Assembly (NCBI RefSeq): GCF_028471905.1
Contig: NZ_CP116902.1
Span: forward strand, 3,570,001 to 3,634,000
DNA length: 64,000 nucleotides
Source of the DNA: Aneurinibacillus uraniidurans
GTDB taxonomy: Bacteria > Bacillota > Bacilli > Aneurinibacillales > Aneurinibacillaceae
Reading direction: 5' to 3'
The position numbers were made by a program, and so were the translations under genes. This document shows, piece by piece, positions 33,706 through 41,406 of the stretch (the stretch's first letter is position 1; each line of letters begins with the position of its first letter). The notes under the pieces are model-generated. The model searched no databases, had not been told where the DNA came from, and saw only the letters and a list, made by a program, of their open reading frames with translations.

Positions 33706-34799
33706 TCAATACAAAAGACCAAATCACAACAACGCAAGCTACTTTGATTGTATGGAATACCATTATTGGGGTAGGAATTCTTATGTCTCCTAGGGAAATC
33801 GCAACAAAAGTCGGTACACCTGATGGGTGGATCTCCGTGCTCCTGGGTGGTTTTATTGCCCTGTTGGCGGGGTATATACTCGCCAAGTTGAGTCAACGCT
33901 TTCCCGGACAGACATTCTACCAATACAGCCAGATCGTAGCCGGAAAATTTTTAGGTAAAGTTCATGGATTCATACTAATTATCTATTACACTTTCTTCGC
34001 TGGATATGAAGTGCGTGGGATGGGCGAGCTGATCCACATGTACTTATTGCAAAATACCCCGATAGAAGTGATTATAATCGCTTTTATAAGTGTAGTAACA
34101 TATATTACGGTGGAAGGAGCAAATCCTATCGCACGTATATGTGAATTTTTTTTCCCGGTTATATTCATCATTATTTTAGTGTTATGTGCATTCAGTTTCG
34201 GGGATTTCGAACTAGATAATGTTCGTCCCGTGCTTGGGGATGGGGTTATGCCTGTATTAAAAGGTGTTCAAAGCACAGCCCTTTCTATGGGTGGCTTTGA
34301 TGTTATGCTACTTTTTACTGCCTTTATGAAAGAGCCAAACAAAGCGGTAAAGGCTACGCTTTTGGGGATTGGTTTGATTATTCCTGTGTATACTCTCATT
34401 GTAGTAGTTTCCTTTGGTGTGTTAACAGTAGATGATATACAGACGCTGACATGGCCTATGGTAGAAGTATCTAAATCCATTGAACTGCCCGGAGGATTTT
34501 TCGAGCGATTTGAATTGTTACTTTTGATTCTCTGGGTCATAACGATATATACAACGGTTATTTGCTATTACTATGTAGCAAGTCTGGGACTCGGACAGCT
34601 GTTTCAGAAAGACCATAAAAAATTTGTTTATGGATTGCTACCTGTTATTTATATCATTGCCATGTATCCAGACAATTTGAACAGCGTATTTAAATTCGGT
34701 AATTATCTTGGCTATGCAGCCATGGGTATTGTAGGAATCATGCCGTCCTATTTCTTGATAATTGCCAAGATAAGAAGGAAAGGACTCGGAAAAAACTAA
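33699..34799 (+). CDS. GerAB/YndE-family spore germination permease
   Basis: 366 residues, about ten membrane helices, APC-superfamily fold. N-terminal QITTTQATLIVWNTIIGVGILMSPREIATKVGTPDGWISVLLGG is the spore permease signature. In germinant receptors the B subunit binds the germinant in the spore inner membrane together with A and C subunits, but neither a gerAA nor a gerAC gene is adjacent, so it is an orphan B subunit. It would be expressed in the forespore under sigma-G; no promoter was assigned. Confidence 0.9.
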   Translation: MLINTKDQITTTQATLIVWNTIIGVGILMSPREIATKVGTPDGWISVLLGGFIALLAGYILAKLSQRFPGQTFYQYSQIVAGKFLGKVHGFILIIYYTFFAGYEVRGMGELIHMYLLQNTPIEVIIIAFISVVTYITVEGANPIARICEFFFPVIFIIILVLCAFSFGDFELDNVRPVLGDGVMPVLKGVQSTALSMGGFDVMLLFTAFMKEPNKAVKATLLGIGLIIPVYTLIVVVSFGVLTVDDIQTLTWPMVEVSKSIELPGGFFERFELLLLILWVITIYTTVICYYYVASLGLGQLFQKDHKKFVYGLLPVIYIIAMYPDNLNSVFKFGNYLGYAAMGIVGIMPSYFLIIAKIRRKGLGKN

Positions 34800-34850
34800 G
34801 CGGATTTTTGATTGTTTTTTCAATCTGGTTAGCTGTTATCTCAAAACACA

Positions 34851-34884
34851 AAAAGCCTCCGATTCGGTTCCGAATAGGAGGCAA
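34851..34884 (-). terminator. dinB-like gene terminator; copy of the element at 18.46 kb
   Basis: Minus strand: GCCTCC-T-ATTCGG-AA-CCGAAT-C-GGAGGC then TTTTT. Near-identical to 18458-18491. Confidence 0.8.
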
Positions 34885-34924
34885 CGAGTACGATAGCAAT
34901 TCGTAACGTATTACTTTTCCTGTA

Positions 34925-35407
34925 TTATCTTTCAACTTGTTCGATTTTCAGACCAAAGATCTGGGGCGGTTCGATTCCGTTCATCTGAAGATATGTGGAC
35001 AGCTGCCCCCGATGATGAATCTCGTGTTCTGTCAGTGCCATCATAATTCTCCAGGAGCTTACTTCATGTCCATGTAAAGTTGGAACCTTTTTTTCCAGGA
35101 GATCATTTCCTAAGCTCAATAAGCCCTCCATTAACCTTGTATGACAGGCTTCCATGTACGGAATAATTTCCTCGATAGTTTCCCCTTTGCTGCTTTCATG
35201 ACCGGGGTAACTCCATTTCCCATGCTCGAATACGCTCAAAAACATAAGCTCAGAGGAAGCAAGATGGCGCAGTATATCTCCCGTTGAAAATTTATCCTCC
35301 GCCGGTTTCCATTCCAGGATTGAATTCGGTACAGCCTTTACATAGTTCATGGTACGCTTGCGCAATCCGCCTAGAAACTCTACAAATTCCTCTACATTAT
35401 GGATCAT
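34925..35407 (-). CDS. DinB superfamily protein
   Basis: 160 residues from the ATG at 35407 with GGGAGGG upstream; the open frame reaches 35449 but the first 14 codons precede the ribosome site. Four-helix DinB/YfiT fold: RTMNYVKAVPNSILEWKPAEDKFSTGDILRHLASSE, and MMALTEHEIHHRGQLSTYLQMNG. Putative metal-ligating histidines are in RHLAS and EHEIHHRGQ. Members are metal-dependent thiol transferases or hydrolases of mostly unknown substrate. Adjacent but divergent to the MocR gene. Confidence 0.85.
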   Translation of the reverse strand: MIHNVEEFVEFLGGLRKRTMNYVKAVPNSILEWKPAEDKFSTGDILRHLASSELMFLSVFEHGKWSYPGHESSKGETIEEIIPYMEACHTRLMEGLLSLGNDLLEKKVPTLHGHEVSSWRIMMALTEHEIHHRGQLSTYLQMNGIEPPQIFGLKIEQVER

Positions 35408-35578
35408 ACATACCCTCCCTGTTATAAGGTTGATGACACGTACATTCATATTTCATGCTTTATATCGCAAATCCTTTTTTTGTACAGGAAAAAATCGGTT
35501 CTTGTTCGATGTATAAATCTTGATTGTTGGACAATTATTGATAAACTTAATTTTAATTTTGAAGAAACGAGGAATAAA

Positions 35579-36964
35579 ATGCGTGAGTTTTCTTTAAATC
35601 TTTTGTCCAATCCAAAGCCTTTATTTTTTCAAATTTATAGCTATTTTAAAGATGAAATATTACAAGGCCAATTACAATATGACGCTTTTCTTCCCTCCAT
35701 ACGAAGCTGTGCACAATCACTTAAAGTTAGTAAAAATACGGTAGAGAATGCCTATCACCTTTTAGTGTCAGAAGGATACATATGCAATATCCCCAAAAAA
35801 GGGTATAAGGTAGTGCATCAAGGCGAAAAGAGCATTCATGATCACTTATCTATTTCAAATGACTCATATAACCAACATATACATCTCGATTTTCGTTATG
35901 GAAATATTGAACTTGCTGCATTCCCTTTTAACCAGTGGAACAAAGTGCGTAACACCTTTATAGCTAATAATCAAAGTGATTATAGGGTAGAAGGGAAATC
36001 ACAAGGGGAATACGTCTTACGGAAAGAACTATCAAGATTACTGTACGAATCGAGAGGAGTAGTATCTAATCCCGAACAAATTATTATTGGTTCTACTCCT
36101 CAGCAACTTGTATCTTTTTTATGCCAGCTCCTAGCAGTGGATAAACATATCATTGGGGTAGAAGATCCCGGATACGATGGGGCAAGGAACACTTTTTTAA
36201 ACCACGGTTTCCAAGTGTGTGCGATTCCTTTAACCGCAGACGGAGTTTCGATAGAAGAACTTGAGAAAAGTCATGCCGATGTTATGTATGTAAGCCCTTC
36301 TCAGCAATTTATGAATAAGATGGCTATGTCTCAAGACAAAAGACAACAACTGATTCAGTGGGTCTATTCGAATCAATACATTATAGAGGATGACTACGAA
36401 TGGGAATTTAAAGATGGAGACGGTTATTTACCTTCTATTCAAAGTCTATATCCCGAAAAGGTAATTTATATTGGCAGAATTTCAAAAGCGTTATTACCAG
36501 TCTCCAATATAAGCTACCTGGTACTTCCTTACGATGTACTCTCTTTATTTTACGCAAAAGTGCCAGAATATGATCAGCCTGTTCCGAGGCTTGATCAATT
36601 AACTTTTTCACAATATTTATCTGACGGCTATTGGTATAAGCATTTACAAAAGATGCGAAAAAAATATGAAGAGAAGCGGAAAGCCTTTTTTGAAGCTATA
36701 TCACACAATATGAGGAGTTTAGTAGAAATCGAAGGGAAAGATATAGGCCTACACGTTTTCTTAACTGTCAAAACAGATAAAACAGAATCTGAGTTAATTG
36801 GGCTGGGTTTAAAAAAAGGCGTTAAAGTTTATGGAACATCTAGATATTGGTTTCATCGGGCAGATAAGTATCCAACTGTACTGCTCGGTTACGGAGCTTT
36901 AGATTGTAGTCAGATTTATACCGGCATAAAATTACTGGCTGAAGCTTGGTTTGAATCCGTTTAA
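35579..36964 (+). CDS. MocR/PdxR-type GntR regulator with aminotransferase-like domain
   Basis: 461 residues from the ATG at 35579, which follows GAGGAA; the 60 upstream open codons cross the dinB promoter region and are unlikely to be translated. Residues 1-75 are a GntR winged helix (PLFFQIYSYFKDEILQGQLQYDAFLPSIRSCAQSLKVSKNTVENAYHLLVSEGYI). The remainder is a fold-type I aminotransferase domain: SQGEYVLRKELSRLLYESRGV, VEDPGYDGARNTF, IIEDDYEWEF and GRISKALLP with the PLP-binding lysine. MocR proteins sense PLP or PLP-amino-acid adducts. Likely controls the HAD and M24 genes that follow on the same strand (inference). Confidence 0.9.
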   Translation: MREFSLNLLSNPKPLFFQIYSYFKDEILQGQLQYDAFLPSIRSCAQSLKVSKNTVENAYHLLVSEGYICNIPKKGYKVVHQGEKSIHDHLSISNDSYNQHIHLDFRYGNIELAAFPFNQWNKVRNTFIANNQSDYRVEGKSQGEYVLRKELSRLLYESRGVVSNPEQIIIGSTPQQLVSFLCQLLAVDKHIIGVEDPGYDGARNTFLNHGFQVCAIPLTADGVSIEELEKSHADVMYVSPSQQFMNKMAMSQDKRQQLIQWVYSNQYIIEDDYEWEFKDGDGYLPSIQSLYPEKVIYIGRISKALLPVSNISYLVLPYDVLSLFYAKVPEYDQPVPRLDQLTFSQYLSDGYWYKHLQKMRKKYEEKRKAFFEAISHNMRSLVEIEGKDIGLHVFLTVKTDKTESELIGLGLKKGVKVYGTSRYWFHRADKYPTVLLGYGALDCSQIYTGIKLLAEAWFESV

Positions 36965-37065
36965 TCTCAGCTTGTCCTACCCACTTTATCCGTTCTGTCC
37001 CTTTAACCGTAAAGAAGTTCTGTTTACTATGTATGTACATCATACTTATTAAGGTGGGTATATAC

Positions 37066-37827
37066 ATGAACTTTATTTTTGATATGGATGGAACCATTTG
37101 CTTTAAGGGACAACCCATTTCGAAGAACATTTTAGATCTTTTATTGGAGTTACAGGAATCCGGTCATTTTGTTGGATTTGCTTCTGCACGACCTTGTCGT
37201 GACATGCTGCCGGTTTTAGATGACCGATTTAACAACCATCTTTTAATCGGAGCTAACGGGGCGATGACGTACTACCAAGGAAAGCCCCGCTTCTTTACTC
37301 CGATTCCGACTACATTAGCTGAAGAAATCGTTACTATACTGGATGATTATCATGCTGAATATCTCATTGATGATAAGTGGAACTATGCTTTCAATTTGAA
37401 ACCGCAGCATCCTTTTCTTATGAATGTAGATCCACATAAGTTGGCTACTCATATAGCAATTGATCAAATTGAGTCTTTCATTAAAATTGTTGTGTTATCT
37501 TGCACTAACTTTGAAGAATTATCGCGGAGAATGGCACAGTTAGATGTCACCATTCATTATCATTCTGCTGAAGGTATTTTAGATATCACATATAAAGATG
37601 TGAATAAAATGGCCGCCCTGGAGCAATCAGGTCTCTCTCTAGAGCCGTTTGTTTGCTTTGGAAATGACATGAACGATCTCCCGTTATTTAAAAAGGCTCA
37701 CCACTCCGTCGTAATCGGTGAATATGAACCTCTTCTTATGATAGCGAAAGACCAAATTTTGGTTGATGAAAAAACCGAACAAAATATTATCTCGAAACTA
37801 CATGAGCTTAGTACCGTATTTGTTTAA
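37066..37827 (+). CDS. HAD superfamily (Cof-like, type IIB) phosphatase
   Basis: 253 residues from the ATG at 37066 with AAGGTGGG upstream. HAD motif I FDMDGTI (nucleophile Asp and acid/base Asp), motif II GFASARP, motif III Lys in TYKDVNKMAAL, and motif IV CFGNDMNDLPLFKKA are all present, with a type IIB cap between I and III (about 80-180). Such enzymes dephosphorylate sugar phosphates, PLP or flavin precursors. Downstream of the PLP-type regulator gene by about 100 bp; a PLP-phosphatase role is a tempting but unproven link. Confidence 0.88.
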   Translation: MNFIFDMDGTICFKGQPISKNILDLLLELQESGHFVGFASARPCRDMLPVLDDRFNNHLLIGANGAMTYYQGKPRFFTPIPTTLAEEIVTILDDYHAEYLIDDKWNYAFNLKPQHPFLMNVDPHKLATHIAIDQIESFIKIVVLSCTNFEELSRRMAQLDVTIHYHSAEGILDITYKDVNKMAALEQSGLSLEPFVCFGNDMNDLPLFKKAHHSVVIGEYEPLLMIAKDQILVDEKTEQNIISKLHELSTVFV

Positions 37828-37855
37828 CAGAATAATTTACGAGAGGTGAGAGGAA

Positions 37856-38551
37856 ATGATGAATCAGTCCCTGGAGAAAAAGCACGTATCTCTGCGCGAT
37901 GCTGAAAAGAAGGCTGAAGATCTATTTAAAGCGATCGAAGAAAAAGGCATCCTACGTGGCGGTGTAACGGAAAAACAAATCAATCAAGAAATTTATGAGT
38001 TAGCCTTCCAAATGTTCGGTATTAAGAAATATTGGCATAAACGTATTGTGCGAGCTGGAAGGAACACCTTATATCCTTATCGTGAAAATCCACCAGATTT
38101 AACTGTGTCGGAGGAAGACATTATCTTTCTTGACTTCGGCCCCATCTTTGAAGACTGGGAAGCTGATTTCGGTCGGACATACGTTCTTGGAGAAGATCCA
38201 ATGAAAATAAAGCTGCGTAATGATCTTGAACAAGCTTGGGAAGAGGGAAAAGCCTTCTTTCAATCCAATCCAACTATTACAGGCAGTGAACTTTTCGCAT
38301 TTGCTTGTGATCTTGCGAAAAAGTATGGATGGGAATTCGGAAGCCCAATTGCAGGTCACCTCATTGGTGAATTCCCTCATGAACAAATTCAAGGAGATGA
38401 AGTTGAAAACTATATTCATCCCGATAATCCAGTTCCCATGAGAGAACCTGATCAGAACGGCCAGACACGAGACTGGATTCTAGAGATACACTTTATTGAT
38501 CGGGAACTGAAAATCGGCGGCTTCTTCGAGCAGTTATTAACAGTTGAATAG
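37856..38551 (+). CDS. M24 family metallopeptidase-like protein
   Basis: 231 residues with pita-bread fold. Metal ligands appear in order: LDFGPIF (Asp), ADFGRTYVLG (Asp), AGHLIGEFPHE (His), ILEIHFID (Glu), GFFEQLL (Glu). It belongs to the short M24 group with no N-terminal creatinase domain; substrates may be Xaa-Pro peptides or non-peptide amidines. ATG-ATG start after GAGAGGTGAGAGG, 29 bp behind the HAD gene, so both are probably in one transcript. Confidence 0.87.
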   Translation: MMNQSLEKKHVSLRDAEKKAEDLFKAIEEKGILRGGVTEKQINQEIYELAFQMFGIKKYWHKRIVRAGRNTLYPYRENPPDLTVSEEDIIFLDFGPIFEDWEADFGRTYVLGEDPMKIKLRNDLEQAWEEGKAFFQSNPTITGSELFAFACDLAKKYGWEFGSPIAGHLIGEFPHEQIQGDEVENYIHPDNPVPMREPDQNGQTRDWILEIHFIDRELKIGGFFEQLLTVE

Positions 38552-38604
38552 ATTGTTAAGATAAGAAATAACGCAGGAGAGTCCTATTCACTCTGTAACG
38601 TAGA

Positions 38605-38641
38605 CAACGGTAGACCGGGAAAAGTGGCTGGTCTACCGTTG
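38605..38641. terminator. Bidirectional hairpin; copied at 47.47 kb
   Basis: CAACGGTAGACC pairs with GGTCTACCGTTG. A degenerate copy, CAACGGTAGACCGG / CCGGTGTACCGTTG, occurs at 47466-47502. Confidence 0.75.
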
Positions 38642-38655
38642 TGCCGTCATACTCT

Positions 38656-39021
38656 TCATTTTTTTACAAAACGATAGACTATGTATACAATCAGACCGAT
38701 AAAAACAATTCCCCCGACCTGAAATAATGCTGTCATCGGCTCAAAGCTTCTTCCCATTATTCTCTCCCCCTCACTTTGCTTCGGCATGTGAATGGTTTCA
38801 GTTTTCTTATCCCACGTAATCGTAAGCATCCATTCATCATCTTCCAAAGCTTCTAGTGGACATTTACTACAGCTTCCTCCAGCACTGATTTGATGATCAG
38901 GACCCAGTGTTGCAAGTCCACTATTTGATAAAGGAACTTTGTCATTGTTCTTAATTTCATATTGAACCCTACCAACCTTTTCAGGACTTTGTCCTTTGAG
39001 TGTCCAATCATACAGTAAGGG
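38656..39021 (-). pseudogene. 5'-truncated gene for a small membrane-anchored protein
   Basis: One frame stays open for 121 codons but contains no usable start: an in-frame TAG precedes it and the first codons are CCC-TTA-CTG. The product would read YDWTLKGQSPEKVGRVQYEI, then a CSKCPLEALEDDEW segment, and end in a membrane helix (GGIVFIGLIVYIVYRFVKK). An internal ATG at 38754 with GGGGGAG upstream could still give a 33-residue single-helix peptide. Family not recognised. It lies between ctaB and the M24 gene; part of it (RSFEPMT) recurs in the relic at 47.5 kb. Confidence 0.55.
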
Positions 39022-39046
39022 CTATGCTGAAACATCCTTTTTTGCA

Positions 39047-39073
39047 CAAAAAATACCCGTTATTTTAACGGGT
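39047..39073 (-). terminator. ctaB terminator containing its stop codon
   Basis: ACCCGTTA and TAACGGGT pair on the minus strand, followed by ATTTTTTG; the ctaB stop codon is in the stem. Confidence 0.8.
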
Positions 39074-40009
39074 AAAAAGAATGCCAATAAGCGAGTAAAT
39101 AATAACTGTCGAAAATAAAATGGTCATATGGAAAAGCGAAAAAACAAACAGAGCCTTTGCCCATTTCTCCGGGTCCATCCTTTTATAACCGACAACACTT
39201 AAGACAAGCCATGCCACACTTAAAAGAAGTGCAACTAACATAATCCCAACACTTAAAGACCCAAAAAGAAAACTGACTGCAACTAACACCACTAAATAGA
39301 TATTCGTTTGTATATATGTTCGCTTCACACCTTTAACAACTGGAAGCATAGGGATATTTGCCGCCTCATATTCAGTGTGTTTACGAATCGCGATCGCATA
39401 AAAGTGAGGCATTTGCCAGATAATCATAATCAAAAAAAGTCCCAGAATTGCAGGATGCGTAACGTCTGGATGAATCGCCGCCCATCCTATAAGAGGTGGC
39501 ATGGCTCCAGAAATACTTCCCACCTCCGTATTATAAATCGTTCGCCGTTTACTCCACATCGTGTATGGGACTACATAAAAAAACAAACCCAGAAATCCTA
39601 AGAATGCCGCTAGCGGCGTTGCTAGTGCCAGTACCGCTAGTCCAAGAATGCTCATCACAATTCCAAGCCATAATACAGACTTTGGCTTTATTGCACCGGT
39701 CACAGTCGGTCTATGTTTTGTTCTCTCCATAACCGCATCAATATCACGATCATACAAGTTATTAAACGCACCTGCGGCACCCATTACCAAAGTCGAGCCA
39801 ATCAAAGCACATAGTATTTCGGGAAGTTTAGCAGACAAGCTAATCTGATATGTATATAAGGCCAATGTCAATCCTGCAAACATCGGAATCAGATTTGATT
39901 TAATAATCCCGGTTTTAACGGTTTGTGCCAAAATGTTTGATAAAGTCTGTTTCGACGTTGTGCGAGAGGCTTTTAGAACATCTGTATCTTTCCTTACAAC
40001 ACTTCGCAA
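39065..40009 (-). CDS. ctaB: Protoheme IX farnesyltransferase
   Basis: 314 residues if the TTG at 40009 is used (GAGGG 5 nt upstream); an ATG at 40060 is in frame but has no ribosome site. UbiA-type prenyltransferase with about nine membrane helices. The Asp-rich motifs NNLYDRDIDAVMERTKHRP (about residue 100) and the MPHFYAIAIRKHTEYEAANIPML loop mark heme O synthases. It adds farnesyl to heme b for heme a-type oxidases. No ctaA or cox genes are near, so this is an isolated copy. It is divergent from a TetR gene across 18-bp repeats. Confidence 0.92.
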   Translation of the reverse strand: MRSVVRKDTDVLKASRTTSKQTLSNILAQTVKTGIIKSNLIPMFAGLTLALYTYQISLSAKLPEILCALIGSTLVMGAAGAFNNLYDRDIDAVMERTKHRPTVTGAIKPKSVLWLGIVMSILGLAVLALATPLAAFLGFLGLFFYVVPYTMWSKRRTIYNTEVGSISGAMPPLIGWAAIHPDVTHPAILGLFLIMIIWQMPHFYAIAIRKHTEYEAANIPMLPVVKGVKRTYIQTNIYLVVLVAVSFLFGSLSVGIMLVALLLSVAWLVLSVVGYKRMDPEKWAKALFVFSLFHMTILFSTVIIYSLIGILFTR

Positions 40010-40085
40010 TGTTACCCTCTTTCCTTTATCTTTATTTTTAGATTCACATGAATTGTACATAATCCTCAGAACTTATATACTTATT

Positions 40086-40129
40086 GGTATATATATTCTA
40101 AGTGGTATATTAATTCTATATGGTACAAT
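40086..40129. repeat. 18-bp direct repeats between ctaB and the TetR gene
   Basis: GGTATATATATTCTAAGT, GGTATATTAATTCTATAT and the start of a third unit GGTACAAT begin at 40086, 40104 and 40122, an exact 18-bp period. GTGGTA/TACAAT and TTGGTA/TATATT pairs inside could act as promoters for the TetR gene. Confidence 0.6.
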
Positions 40130-40152
40130 TGTCAAGAAAAGGAGGCGCGATA

Positions 40153-40761
40153 GTGGCCAAACGAAGATTAACTCAAAAAGAGCGCAAACAGGAAACACGA
40201 CAAATGCTCCTCGAATCCGCTGCGGAAACTTTTGCGCAACTTGGTTTTCATGGAGCCTCTGTCGATAAAATTGCGGAGTTTGCCGGATTTAGTAAAGGGG
40301 CTGTTTATGCCCATTTCGAATCCAAAGAAGAGTTGTTTCTCGCTTTACTAGAGCAACAAATTCAATCACATGTAAATCTCATTCATGAAGTGTGGAGCGA
40401 ACAGCAATCATTCGATCATGTAATCGAAAACATAGATGATTATTTCCATTTAGTTAGCAAAAAAAGCCGCGTATGGAGCATCCTGAGCATGGAATTTCTC
40501 TTATACGCAATGCGTGATGAATCTGTACGCAAGAAATGGGCGGCTCTGATTATAGAATCCGTAGACAAAATTTCTAAAATCATTGGGAAGATGATGTCAG
40601 AAAAAAATCATGAATGCACTTTATCTTCAGAAGAACTAGCCTGGACAATTCTGTCACTAGAGAACGGCATGACCATATTTTCTCATATTACCGGAGAACG
40701 TACGCCTCCAAACCTATATGGAAAAGCACTACAAAACATACTCCGCCAAGATATATCATGA
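40153..40761 (+). CDS. TetR family regulator
   Basis: 202 residues from GTG at 40153, 8 nt after AAGGAGG; an ATG eleven codons earlier overlaps the repeat array and lacks a ribosome site. N-terminal TetR helix-turn-helix: MLLESAAETFAQLGFHGASVDKIAEFAGFSKGAVYAHFESKEELFLALL. The C-terminal ligand domain is unassigned. Its position suggests control of itself and possibly ctaB through the 18-bp repeats. Ends overlap the convergent staygreen gene by 6 nt. Confidence 0.88.
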   Translation: MAKRRLTQKERKQETRQMLLESAAETFAQLGFHGASVDKIAEFAGFSKGAVYAHFESKEELFLALLEQQIQSHVNLIHEVWSEQQSFDHVIENIDDYFHLVSKKSRVWSILSMEFLLYAMRDESVRKKWAALIIESVDKISKIIGKMMSEKNHECTLSSEELAWTILSLENGMTIFSHITGERTPPNLYGKALQNILRQDIS

Positions 40762-41232
40762 ACCTTGGTAGATTTGTTTTAAGTATTGACGTGGTGTACC
40801 GTAATAAAAAACATTCCTATACTCTGGATAAACAGATTCATAGGAAAGGTAGATGGGGGCATCAAGCAGGACGGGATAAGTAGAATAAAACGGTATGTCT
40901 CCATATATAATTCCTTTTAGTGCAGTGTCCATTTCTTTTTTGAATACGTTAAAACGGATGCCTGAAACATTTTTGTCGAATTCTCCACCGTCTACATATG
41001 CCTTTCCCATTAAAATTAAAAGACCCTGCTGATTTTTCACCCATTCTGCCAGTACTTCATCTCGCATTTTCCAGTTAATAGCCTCATAATTGTACACACA
41101 TCCAATATCCAGAAATAATTCAGCGGTAATGTCAGAATGGGTAAGCGTATATTTCCTTCCTTCAATCGGGTGGTAAAAAGTGGCGGGTGGAATAAATTTC
41201 ACAAATAATTTCTGTGGGTTAAAAACAGACAT
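40756..41232 (-). CDS. Staygreen-domain protein
   Basis: 158 residues; GGGGGAG before the ATG. The N-terminal FNPQKLFVKFIPPATFYHPIEGRKYTLTHSDITAELFLDIG and MRDEVLAEW blocks match the staygreen family, known in plants as the magnesium dechelatase of chlorophyll breakdown and present without chlorophyll in Bacillales and Clostridia. The bacterial role is unknown. Monocistronic and convergent with the TetR gene. Confidence 0.8.
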   Translation of the reverse strand: MSVFNPQKLFVKFIPPATFYHPIEGRKYTLTHSDITAELFLDIGCVYNYEAINWKMRDEVLAEWVKNQQGLLILMGKAYVDGGEFDKNVSGIRFNVFKKEMDTALKGIIYGDIPFYSTYPVLLDAPIYLSYESVYPEYRNVFYYGTPRQYLKQIYQGS

Positions 41233-41350
41233 ATATTTCTCCCCCTGTAAGCAAGCATAGTAGTTTAGGAACTTCAGAAGTCAATTACTATACATTTACA
41301 ATATGTGGGTCATTAACTATATGACTGTGTTCATGCCCATGAAGGATATA

Positions 41351-41390
41351 AGCAAAGGCTGTACCCTTTATATCGAGTACAGCCTTTGCT
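41351..41390. terminator. Hairpin downstream of the chemoreceptor gene
   Basis: AGCAAAGGCTGTAC pairs perfectly with GTACAGCCTTTGCT; T/A tracts flank it. Confidence 0.8.
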
Positions 41391-41406
41391 TATTGACGCT
41401 TCTTTT

